A program made the translations under genes and the position numbers. From the NCBI GenBank assembly GCA_021799325.1, contig JAJZAS010000010.1, positions 1 through 15,343 of the forward strand: a stretch of 15,343 bases of DNA, given 5' to 3'. The notes beneath the pieces are model-generated. The model did no database searches. It was given only the letters and a program-made list of their open reading frames with translations, and was not told where the DNA came from. Shown one piece after another: positions 1 through 6,303 of this stretch (position 1 is the first letter of the stretch; every line of letters starts with the position of its first letter). The stretch is from Bacillota bacterium. Its GTDB lineage: Bacteria > Bacillota > Bacilli > Alicyclobacillales > SLC66.

Positions 1-2
1 CC

Positions 3-1133
3 TTACAGGCGCATCAACCTTATAAAGACGAAGCTCAAACGTTGGTCGATGGGTTGGCTTTAAATGGAAGCAATCAAATTGAGGATGCGCTGGTAGAAAT
101 TCAGCACTCCTATGACTTAGTGACGATTCAACCGAAAGGTCACGGGTATCAGACCAATTTCGCATCCCCCAATCAGTTGGCTGGTATTCCTTATAGCGTG
201 CTGGGGAGTTCTGACTTTCCTTTTAGCACCAGCCACTTTTTGAATATTAATGGTGACAGCCGCATGTATTTTACGTTGTCCGCATCACCAGGTGAGTTGC
301 TGTCTATGCTGCTAAGCCCTGGGCAAACTGCATCGGACTTGGCCAATCTAACGATTCAAACCGCAAAAGACGAAGCGTCAAATTGGGAACAGCTTACTGG
401 TAGAAGTGCGGTCGAACATCAACAAGGATTGACCTTGAATAACGGGGTATTAGCAGGCAAGTATGATCATCAGTCGGTTCACATCAAGACGGATGGGGTT
501 GCCATACTCGGTTTGTATCGACTACTTCCAAAATCAGAGTTAACTTCCCCAACAGCCGTACTTGAAGGAAACAACTTGCTGCAAGTCGTTACCTTACCAC
601 CTGACAAGCCCAAAATCATAGCTACATTATATGGGAGTTATAGTCATCCACTCACAAGCGATATCGTCTTTGCCGATGTGCTTGGTAATGGGACCGATCA
701 GCTGTTGATTAACACGGTGCCCGCTCAAATTGTGCAGTTGACCTCCGCTGGGAAATGGAATGTTCTTTGGTCAAGCGGACGGGATAGTTTTCGATTTGAG
801 TCAGTGTTTCCACAATCAAATGGAGATTTGATCATTGCCAATTCACCTAGCTTAATTAGTACTTCGCCAATCCGCTATTTGGGCGGGTATGTGTACAAAA
901 ATCATCAATTGGTGGAAAAGTTCAGGGTCTACCACGGCAACTTAGTTAATTTGAGTACCGTGCACGTTTCAGCAGGGACCAAGCCGCAACTGTTGATGTC
1001 GGTATACGACCACCAGGAAGTTCTGCTGCTTGGACCATCTCGTATACCTCTATATGATCTTGTGGTCGGCGGTTATGTGCTTGTTGTCATTATTGCCATT
1101 TTCCGGCGATTCGGAAGGAGAAATGCAGGGTGA
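3..1133 (+). CDS. Membrane-anchored protein of unknown function, 5'-truncated by window edge
   Basis: The reading frame is open from the left edge, so the true start lies outside the window; about 376 residues are visible and end at TGA. I do not recognise the family. The visible part is mostly beta-prone and soluble, with a segment reading DVLGNGTDQLLI that resembles an FG-GAP/VCBS-type propeller blade, followed by more short strand-like repeats. Near the C-terminus is one hydrophobic helix (LVVGGYVLVVIIAIF), followed by a short basic tail (RRFGRRNAG). This suggests an extracytoplasmic domain anchored by a C-terminal helix with the tail inside the cell. The stop overlaps the GTG start of the lipoprotein gene by 4 bases (GTGA), so the two are probably translated together and may work together at the cell surface. 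The propeller similarity is weak; coding status is secure, function is not. Confidence 0.8.
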   Translation, partial: LQAHQPYKDEAQTLVDGLALNGSNQIEDALVEIQHSYDLVTIQPKGHGYQTNFASPNQLAGIPYSVLGSSDFPFSTSHFLNINGDSRMYFTLSASPGELLSMLLSPGQTASDLANLTIQTAKDEASNWEQLTGRSAVEHQQGLTLNNGVLAGKYDHQSVHIKTDGVAILGLYRLLPKSELTSPTAVLEGNNLLQVVTLPPDKPKIIATLYGSYSHPLTSDIVFADVLGNGTDQLLINTVPAQIVQLTSAGKWNVLWSSGRDSFRFESVFPQSNGDLIIANSPSLISTSPIRYLGGYVYKNHQLVEKFRVYHGNLVNLSTVHVSAGTKPQLLMSVYDHQEVLLLGPSRIPLYDLVVGGYVLVVIIAIFRRFGRRNAG

Positions 1134-1885
1134 AAATGAATAGAACGGTTTGGATTATTTCTGCATTGGCAGGGGGAACCATACTTCTTGCCGGTTGCGG
1201 GAATCTTCAATCAAACCCTGCATTGATGCAAAAAACAGTCGTGCAACGTTCGGTTGCTTCACAAGGACTTGTAAAAATTCAAGATGCCATCAATAGTATG
1301 TCGTCCATTCAAAATTACTCGATCAAGGCGCAAATACAGGAAGCCACAGGTCGTTCGGTTCGATCTGTGAGTTTTTACGGAGCCGTTATGCTTCCTAGTT
1401 CGACGACTCCAGTGCAAATCCAGATGGACGAGACGATTGGTGGCAATAACTATCCAGTATATCAAAATGGATCATTTGCCTATTATGAAGATGCAGGTAG
1501 ATGGAAGCCAATGACCCCTGTTTCTGATTTACGTCCTTGGCAATCGTTGTCTGATGCGATTGCCAAAAATCCGCCAAAAGTGGTTTACCAGTTGCCCGAT
1601 CAAACCGTGGTATCGTGGCTTTGCAACGTCTATCAATTCAAGACGGTGGATTTGGGGTCCTACCTTGGACACACGGCACTGGTAAAGCCACAGGAGTCCC
1701 TATATACGGTTTGGGTGGACACCACTGACGGGTTATTAAGACAAGTTGAGGTGCAATCCACAGTAGGGGTACCAGGCAAAGGGACAGATTCGATGAGCTC
1801 GACAGATTTGATGTTCAATTACAATGCACCGAATCTAAAAATTGGAGTGCCGAGTTCTCTCGTGGCACAAATAGAAAAACCGTAA
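1130..1885 (+). CDS. Putative lipoprotein, LolA/LppX-like in outline
   Basis: The protein has 251 residues. It starts with a lipoprotein signal peptide: basic MKMNR, a hydrophobic stretch, then the lipobox LAGC with Cys23 as the lipidation site. The mature part has a helix (QDAINSMSSIQNYSIKAQI) followed by repeated beta strands, including QNGSFAYYEDAGRWKPM and YTVWVDTTDGLLRQVEV. That order resembles the lipid-binding half-barrel of LolA/LppX-like and DUF6612-type lipoproteins, but this is a visual impression. The GTG start has a strong GGAAGGAG site 9 bases upstream; the in-frame ATG two codons later is too far from it. The start overlaps the stop of the upstream membrane protein, implying coupling. 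No convincing terminator follows. It should be anchored on the outer face of the membrane; ligand and role are unknown. Confidence 0.85.
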   Translation: MKMNRTVWIISALAGGTILLAGCGNLQSNPALMQKTVVQRSVASQGLVKIQDAINSMSSIQNYSIKAQIQEATGRSVRSVSFYGAVMLPSSTTPVQIQMDETIGGNNYPVYQNGSFAYYEDAGRWKPMTPVSDLRPWQSLSDAIAKNPPKVVYQLPDQTVVSWLCNVYQFKTVDLGSYLGHTALVKPQESLYTVWVDTTDGLLRQVEVQSTVGVPGKGTDSMSSTDLMFNYNAPNLKIGVPSSLVAQIEKP

Positions 1886-1913
1886 CGCGAGCAATCACCG
1901 ATCTTTTAAATAA

Positions 1914-1943
1914 CTGGCGTTTTCTATTGGAGTATGATACACT
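1914..1943 (+). promoter_or_regulatory. Candidate sigma-A promoter for rplS
   Basis: An extended -10 element, TGATACACT (TG at 1935-1936, hexamer 1938-1943), precedes the L19 leader. The matching -35 (CTGGCG, 18-base spacer) is poor. An overlapping TATGAT at 1933-1938 is an alternative -10. Initiation about 7 bases downstream, near 1950, would place the transcript start just before the leader hairpin, which supports the call. Confidence 0.45.
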
Positions 1944-1953
1944 ATCTGCTGTT

Positions 1954-1993
1954 ATCAAGGCGGTCCGCTGCGACGACGCATGAACGCCTGTTG
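1954..1993 (+). ncRNA. L19 ribosomal protein leader (autoregulatory 5' UTR element)
   Basis: An outer stem AGGCG (1958-1962) pairs with CGCCT (1985-1989). An inner stem TGCG (1969-1972) pairs with CGCA (1977-1980) around an ACGA tetraloop. The internal loop carries GTCCGC on one side and TGAA on the other. This architecture directly ahead of rplS matches, from memory, the L19 leader known in Firmicutes, in which excess L19 is thought to repress its own synthesis. The rplS ribosome-binding site begins at 1993, right at the base of the structure, which fits control of translation. The stems are seen in the sequence; the family assignment is by position and recall and needs a covariance-model check. 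Confidence 0.65.
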
Positions 1994-2007
1994 GGAGGAG
2001 AATGATT

Positions 2008-2352
2008 TTGCACCCGTTAGTACGAGAAGTATCCATTCAGCAATTGCGCACAGATTTCCCTAAGTTTCGGCCTGGGGACACCATCAAGGTACACGTAAAA
2101 GTGCGTGAAGGTTCCAGAGAACGGATCCAGGTGTTTGAAGGAGTTGTGATCAAACGCAGGGGAACACTCGCCAGTGAGACGTTTACTGTACGTAAGATCT
2201 CTTACGGGGTTGGAGTGGAAAGGACTTTTCCAAAGAACACCCCCAAGATCGACAAGATCGAACTGCTTCGCCGTGGTAAGGTCAGGCGAGCGAAACTCTA
2301 TTATCTGCGCAGCTTACGTGGAAAAGCCGCAAGGATTAAAGAAATCAGATAA
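2008..2352 (+). CDS. rplS: 50S ribosomal protein L19
   Basis: This encodes the large-subunit protein that lies at the 30S-50S interface. With a TTG start at 2008 it has 114 residues, the usual length. The family core is intact: QLRTDFPKFRPGD near the N-terminus, then RERIQVFEGVVIKRRG, SETFTVRKISYGVGVERTFP, and GKVRRAKLYYLRSLRGKAARIKEIR at the end. An upstream ATG at 2002 is only 3 bases from the GGGAGG site, whereas TTG at 2008 is 9 bases away and yields MHPLVREVS, which aligns with the known MQKLIEDIT-type N-terminus; TTG is therefore preferred. The gene has its own likely promoter and leader RNA and is followed by a terminator-like hairpin, so L19 can be made in excess of the downstream proteins. 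Confidence 0.95.
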   Translation: MHPLVREVSIQQLRTDFPKFRPGDTIKVHVKVREGSRERIQVFEGVVIKRRGTLASETFTVRKISYGVGVERTFPKNTPKIDKIELLRRGKVRRAKLYYLRSLRGKAARIKEIR

Positions 2353-2364
2353 CAATCGATGTTG

Positions 2365-2400
2365 CGGGGACTTGGGTATCCAGGTTCCCGTTTATTTGTT
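2365..2400 (+). terminator. Rho-independent terminator or attenuator between rplS and rbgA
   Basis: An 11-bp stem (2365-2375 with 2380-2390, two G-T wobbles, the rest Watson-Crick) closes a GTAT tetraloop and is followed by TTTATTTGTT. The T-rich tract runs straight into the rbgA ribosome-binding site GGAGG at 2401. There is no room for a promoter between this hairpin and rbgA, so rbgA expression should depend on read-through or on a promoter inside rplS. Confidence 0.8.
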
Positions 2401-2416
2401 GGAGGTTTAAACGCCA

Positions 2417-3271
2417 GTGAGCATCCAATGGTATCCAGGTCACATGGCAAAAGCTGCCCGTGAAGTGACAGAAAGCCTTAAATTGGTGGATGTTATCATC
2501 GAAGTACTCGATGCGAGACTGCCTGTATCGAGTCGCAATCCGATGATGGCTGAAAAAATCGAGCACAAGCCAACCGTTTTTGCTTTGGCCAAATCTGATC
2601 TGGCAGATCCGGGGATAACCGATCAATTTGTTAGGTGGTACAGTCGCGAGGCGGATATGAGGGCAGTTCCCATTGACAGTTTACGTGGTACTGGGATTAA
2701 GGAATTGATTAGTGCGGCTACCGCACTTGCGCAACCTAAGTTAGAAAAACTTGCTGCCAGGGGAATACGGAGAGATACCGTTCGTGCACTTGTCATTGGC
2801 ATTCCCAACGCAGGAAAATCATCATTAATTAATCGATTAGCGAAACGAAATGCCGTCAAGACAGGAGACAAGCCAGGCGTTACCAGACAAAAGCAATGGA
2901 TCAAGGTGGGCAAGTCTTTTGAACTCTTAGATACTCCAGGCATTTTATGGCCTAAATTTGAAGATCGCCAGGTGGCACTTAAATTAGCTTGGTCTGGTGC
3001 CATTGAACAAACACTTTTACCCTTAGAAGATTTGGCGCATGAACTGATTGAATGGTTAAAATGGGTCTATCCAAAAGAATTAAAATCAAGATACCATTTA
3101 AGCGATCTAGATAGTCAGGCAGAGGAAATATTTGCTCTCATTGCGGAGGGAAGAGGCGCCATTTTGTCAGGCGGTTTGCCTGATCTTCATCAAGCTGCAG
3201 AAAAGTTACTGCGGGATGTGCAAACAGGCAAATTAGGGAGAATCAGTTTTGATTGTCCCGATGAAGCATGA
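2417..3271 (+). CDS. rbgA: Ribosome biogenesis GTPase RbgA (YlqF)
   Basis: This circularly permuted GTPase acts late in 50S assembly; in B. subtilis it promotes incorporation of late proteins such as L16. The 284-residue length matches the family (about 282). Motif order is the permuted one: G4 at residues 58-61, then G1 GIPNAGKSS (128-136), G2 threonine in KPGVT (about 152-156) and G3 DTPG (172-175). The N-terminal IQWYPGHMAKA is the family signature. Oddly, G4 reads AKSD instead of the expected NKxD, losing the asparagine that normally contacts guanine. The start is GTG with GGAGG at 2401-2405, a rather long 11-base spacer. The gene follows a terminator-like hairpin, probably lowering its output relative to L19. 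The C-terminal helical region is complete. Confidence 0.95.
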   Translation: MSIQWYPGHMAKAAREVTESLKLVDVIIEVLDARLPVSSRNPMMAEKIEHKPTVFALAKSDLADPGITDQFVRWYSREADMRAVPIDSLRGTGIKELISAATALAQPKLEKLAARGIRRDTVRALVIGIPNAGKSSLINRLAKRNAVKTGDKPGVTRQKQWIKVGKSFELLDTPGILWPKFEDRQVALKLAWSGAIEQTLLPLEDLAHELIEWLKWVYPKELKSRYHLSDLDSQAEEIFALIAEGRGAILSGGLPDLHQAAEKLLRDVQTGKLGRISFDCPDEA

Positions 3272-3289
3272 CGGGTGTTGAGGTGAAAT

Positions 3290-4321
3290 GTGGTTACAAA
3301 GAGAGCACTTGACTTAAATAGGGTATGGGAGTTTGATCAGGCGCTTCGACGCGATGTGGGATCACTTCTGTGCGGCGTCGATGAAGCGGGAAGAGGACCT
3401 TTGGCAGGACCTGTCGTTGCCGCTGCTGTAGTATTGCCTGCAAATATAGCGCCAGGTACTTATTATGATTCAAAACGTCTAAGCCCGAAAGCAAGGGAGC
3501 AAGCCTATGAGCGGGCCATGGGTGAAGCGCTCGCCATCGGGGTAGGAATCGTTGACCACCATTTTATTGATCAGTACAATATACTTCAGGCAACGCTTCT
3601 TGCCATGAAAAATGCAATTCTCGAATTAAAGATAGATCCTGATTTAGTTATCGTCGATGGGGCTGCAGTGCCTGAATTACCATTTTCACAACGAAAAATT
3701 AATCACGGAGATGCGCTCAGCCAATCTATCGGAGCGGCATCCATCATTGCTAAAGTGGTTAGAGACAAACTGATGAAAAAGTATGGCGAATGGTATCCTG
3801 AATATGGTTTTTCTAAACACATGGGATATGGGACCAGAGAACACCTGCTAGCCCTTCAGCAATATGGTCCAAGTCCTATTCATCGTTTGACCTTTGCCCC
3901 GATTAAAGACATGGTCAGTCTTCAAGAGACAAGGATAAAGTCTTCAAATGATCCTCGAAAAGGCGTAGGACAAGATGGTGAAAATATTGCCATCAGTTAT
4001 TTGGAAGCGTTGGGTTACGTATGTTTAGAAAGAAACTGGAGGGTGAGGCTTGGCGAGATCGATGCAGTGATGAAGGATGGAGATACGCTCGTGGTCGTCG
4101 AAGTAAGGACGAGGCGTAACGATTCAGAAGCACTTGCGTTTCAGTTGTCTGCAGAATCTATTGATGAAAGAAAACGCAAGCGTTTGCGGCTATTGGCAGA
4201 GTGGTATGGACAATCTATGGCTGATGCGAATCTTAAAGAGGTACGGATTGACATAGTACTTGTCCACTATCCGATTAATGGAAGTGATCCTAAAGTGGTT
4301 CATTATCCAGGGATATTATAA
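3290..4321 (+). CDS. rnhB: Fusion protein: RNase HII (RnhB) - YraN/UPF0102 nuclease-like domain
   Basis: One uninterrupted 343-residue frame carries two usually separate proteins. Residues about 20-208 are RNase HII, which cuts RNA, including single ribonucleotides, within RNA-DNA duplexes. Its DEAGRG motif holds D31 and E32, with D123 (IVDG) and D141 (HGDALSQSIGAASIIAK) as the other metal ligands; the 18-residue D123-D141 spacing equals that of E. coli RNase HII. Residues about 226-343 are a complete YraN/UPF0102 domain: GQDGENIAISYLEALGY, then NWRVRLGEID (D258) and VVVEVRTR (E271, R273), a PD-(D/E)xK-like fold of unproven function. The linker is only about 15 residues (211-225). GTG start, with GAGG at 3280-3283 and a 6-base spacer. 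rnhB and yraN are neighbours in many Firmicutes, so fusion of adjacent genes is plausible. No ribosome-binding site was seen for separate YraN synthesis. Confidence 0.93.
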   Translation: MVTKRALDLNRVWEFDQALRRDVGSLLCGVDEAGRGPLAGPVVAAAVVLPANIAPGTYYDSKRLSPKAREQAYERAMGEALAIGVGIVDHHFIDQYNILQATLLAMKNAILELKIDPDLVIVDGAAVPELPFSQRKINHGDALSQSIGAASIIAKVVRDKLMKKYGEWYPEYGFSKHMGYGTREHLLALQQYGPSPIHRLTFAPIKDMVSLQETRIKSSNDPRKGVGQDGENIAISYLEALGYVCLERNWRVRLGEIDAVMKDGDTLVVVEVRTRRNDSEALAFQLSAESIDERKRKRLRLLAEWYGQSMADANLKEVRIDIVLVHYPINGSDPKVVHYPGIL

Positions 4322-4357
4322 AATAAACTTTTACATAGGAACTGGAAAGGATGTCCG

Positions 4358-4687
4358 ATGGTGAACTGGGTTTCATGGGTAATGCTTGTGGTGGGTTTGA
4401 TTATAGGGGTTATCGGAGGATTTGCAATTGGAGTGTGGTATCTTCGCCGCAGTGTGACCAATATGCAAATGGATGATAAAGAAATCATGACAATGGCCAG
4501 AAAAATGGGGATGAACCTCTCCCCCAGGCAATTGCAAATGGTCAAGCAACAAATGAAGAAAAGCGATTCCATGAAAAAAAATAACCCATTACCTGCACCT
4601 GGACTAGGTAAGCTTGGGAAAATCGCTAATTTCGGCAAGAAAAAAGATGTCAAAAAGCCGACTCCTTCAACAGGTAAGAAACGTTAA
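4358..4687 (+). CDS. Small membrane protein, YneF/UPF0154-like with C-terminal extension
   Basis: The protein has 109 residues. One transmembrane helix (about 5-27, VSWVMLVVGLIIGVIGGFAIGVW) is followed by YLRRS and a region reading KEIMTMARKMGMNLSPRQLQMVKQ. That last part resembles the YneF/UPF0154 pattern (N-terminal helix, then a methionine-rich MMxQMGxxPSxKxxxxM motif). Known YneF proteins are about 70 residues; here a lysine-, proline- and glycine-rich tail (about 72-109) is added and ends in KKR. An AAAGGA site precedes the ATG. The gene lies 36 bases after rnhB-yraN in the same direction and its stop is 9 bases from the convergent comM stop. The function of the family is not established. 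The YneF link rests on motif resemblance. Confidence 0.75.
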   Translation: MVNWVSWVMLVVGLIIGVIGGFAIGVWYLRRSVTNMQMDDKEIMTMARKMGMNLSPRQLQMVKQQMKKSDSMKKNNPLPAPGLGKLGKIANFGKKKDVKKPTPSTGKKR

Positions 4688-4696
4688 TTGATCACC

Positions 4697-6196
4697 TTAT
4701 ACGGTGTGGAGTGAATGCATCATACGGTATTGCATTGCCTCGAGTAAATGATCTTTGCGTATCCATTCTGATTGCTCCATATCGGCGATGGTCCTTGACA
4801 CGTTTGCCAATGAATTTGCACTACGCATAGATAAGTGTTGTGATTCGGCGATTTTAACTAGCATTTCTATGCTGCTCTTGTCCATTTTCATTTGATAAAG
4901 GGAATGTGATTGAGGAGAATTTTTCTCTTCAGCCCTTCGAGCACTTGTATATGCAATTGTTTTGATTACTCTTTTTCTGATGGTGACTGAAGAATCAGCA
5001 GGGAACTCTTGCTTATCCAATATTTTTTGAATGGGGACACTGTCGACCCAAACAGACAGATCTATCCGGTCGAGAATAGGACCGGATAATTTTTTTTGGT
5101 ATTTTTCAATACTTTGCGTGCTGCATGTACAAAGATGGGTGGTAGAACCGTCATAACCGCATGGGCAAGGGTTCATGGCGGCAACTAATTGAAAGCGACT
5201 GGGAAAGGTGTAGCTGTAAAGTGAGCGGCTGATGGTAATTTCCCCGACAGATAGCGGTTGCCTCAGCCCCTCAATTGCAGACCTTGAAAATTCAGGGAAT
5301 TCATCTAGAAAGAGAACGCCACAATGCGCCAGGCTAACTTCTCCTGGGTGCGGGGTCGTTCCTCCGCCAAGCAGTCCAGTTGTACTGATCGTGTGGTGAG
5401 GGGCCCGGAATGGTCGTTCATTGTCTTGTGGGAAAGGCAAATTGGCCACACTATATATTTTTTTTACTTGAGCCAAATCGCTTGCATCCAGTGGAGGAAG
5501 GATACTGGTGAGCCTTTCAGCGAGCATTGTTTTCCCGGCACCTGGTGTGCCGTACATGACGAGATGATGGCGACCGGAGGCGGCAATCTCCAACACTCTT
5601 TTGACTGTTTCATGACCCACCACCTCATCATAATTTTTGGGGAGGACAGGGTTGCTTGATGCAGGCTGATGAATTTTGCGTTTCTGTCGAGACTCACCAT
5701 GTAATGCGGAGATGGCCTGGGATAGATGGTCAATCGCATACATTTTTTGTGATGATGAAAATTCTTCAAGACCGTCAAATTCAGGGGTGATGATGAGCGG
5801 TGGAAACAGTTCCTCTGCATAGCTTATCGCGGCGTATAATCCACGAAATGTTCTCACGGCACCATCAAGTGCGAGTTCTCCCAGTAAAATCACATTACTC
5901 ATTGCGGGAAGGATTTGTTCAGATGAAACGAGTACTGAGATCGCTATCGGAAGATCTAGACCGCTTCCTTCTTTTTTAAAATCTGCTGGTGTCAGGTTGA
6001 TCGTGATACGAGACCTTGGCCATTCATAACCACTGTTTAAAATTGCCGAGCGAACCCGTTCTTTAGCTTCCCTTATTGCGGAAGCCGGTAATCCGACAAT
6101 TTCAAACGATGGTAGTCCAGGCTGAATATCCGCTTCCACCCCTACCTTTATGCCATGAAGTCCAAATAATGAAACGCTTGATACAGTAGCGAACAT
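4697..6196 (-). CDS. comM: ComM/YifB-type AAA+ ATPase (Mg-chelatase-like)
   Basis: The 499-residue protein has an N-terminal Lon-protease-like S5-fold domain (FEIVGLPASAIREAKERVRSAI, GSGLDLPIAI), then a AAA+ core: Walker A GTPGAGKT (216-223), Walker B GVLFLDEF (293-300) and the arginine-containing GPILDRIDL (372-380). MNPCPCGY (341-348) and CTC (356-358) supply four cysteines for the usual metal-binding insert. ComM in other bacteria is a hexameric helicase that extends branch migration during natural transformation; whether Firmicute YifB proteins do this is less certain. The ATG at 6196 was chosen because GGAGG sits 8 bases upstream and MFATVSSVSLFGLHG matches the family; an in-frame ATG 13 codons earlier lies inside a hairpin and lacks a well-placed site. 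The gene opposes its neighbours, although the same neighbourhood (rnhB, yraN, dprA) is retained. Confidence 0.93.
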   Translation of the reverse strand: MFATVSSVSLFGLHGIKVGVEADIQPGLPSFEIVGLPASAIREAKERVRSAILNSGYEWPRSRITINLTPADFKKEGSGLDLPIAISVLVSSEQILPAMSNVILLGELALDGAVRTFRGLYAAISYAEELFPPLIITPEFDGLEEFSSSQKMYAIDHLSQAISALHGESRQKRKIHQPASSNPVLPKNYDEVVGHETVKRVLEIAASGRHHLVMYGTPGAGKTMLAERLTSILPPLDASDLAQVKKIYSVANLPFPQDNERPFRAPHHTISTTGLLGGGTTPHPGEVSLAHCGVLFLDEFPEFSRSAIEGLRQPLSVGEITISRSLYSYTFPSRFQLVAAMNPCPCGYDGSTTHLCTCSTQSIEKYQKKLSGPILDRIDLSVWVDSVPIQKILDKQEFPADSSVTIRKRVIKTIAYTSARRAEEKNSPQSHSLYQMKMDKSSIEMLVKIAESQHLSMRSANSLANVSRTIADMEQSEWIRKDHLLEAMQYRMMHSLHTV

Positions 6197-6220
6197 CAAC
6201 GATACCTCCTTCACGCATAC

Positions 6221-6249
6221 AAAAAAAACCGCCATGTGGCGATTTTTTT
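6221..6249 (-). terminator. Rho-independent terminator between the zinc-ribbon gene and comM
   Basis: Read on the minus strand: seven A, TCGCC, loop ACAT, GGCGG, then eight T. This gives a 12-bp stem with one T-G wobble and an obvious T tract. On the plus strand the same site has a C-A mismatch, and no plus-strand gene reads into it, so it is assigned to the minus strand. It should stop transcripts of the zinc-ribbon gene, but it lies downstream of the candidate comM promoter, so comM transcripts must pass it too. The comM ribosome-binding site follows about 11 bases later. Confidence 0.8.
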
Positions 6250-6267
6250 GTTTCCTCCGCCAAATTG

Positions 6268-6297
6268 ATTATAGCGGAGTGAATTTAAAGGTGTCGA
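6268..6297 (-). promoter_or_regulatory. Candidate sigma-A promoter for comM
   Basis: On the minus strand, TCGACA (6292-6297) and a perfect TATAAT (6268-6273) are separated by 18 bases. It begins 7 bases beyond the stop codon of the zinc-ribbon gene. Initiation near 6261 would give a leader of about 65 bases that contains the whole terminator-like hairpin at 6221-6249 before the comM start. Confidence 0.65.
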
Positions 6298-6303
6298 TGA
6301 CGC

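Noticed and set aside
1886..1925. Imperfect hairpin after the lipoprotein gene (AACGC.AG with CT.GCGTT, then TTTTC)
   Set aside because: The stem has a G-G mismatch and a 22-base loop, and its right arm overlaps the rplS promoter area; too weak to call a terminator.
4688..4712. CACC...GGTG hairpin between the convergent ends of the YneF-like gene and comM
   Set aside because: Only four base pairs with no T tract on either strand. How the two convergent transcripts end is not visible.
6196..6235. Upstream in-frame ATG adding 13 residues to ComM
   Set aside because: It lies inside the terminator-like stem and its nearest GGAGG is about 18 bases away, while the ATG at 6196 has an ideal site and matches the family N-terminus. 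Kept only as part of the leader hypothesis.
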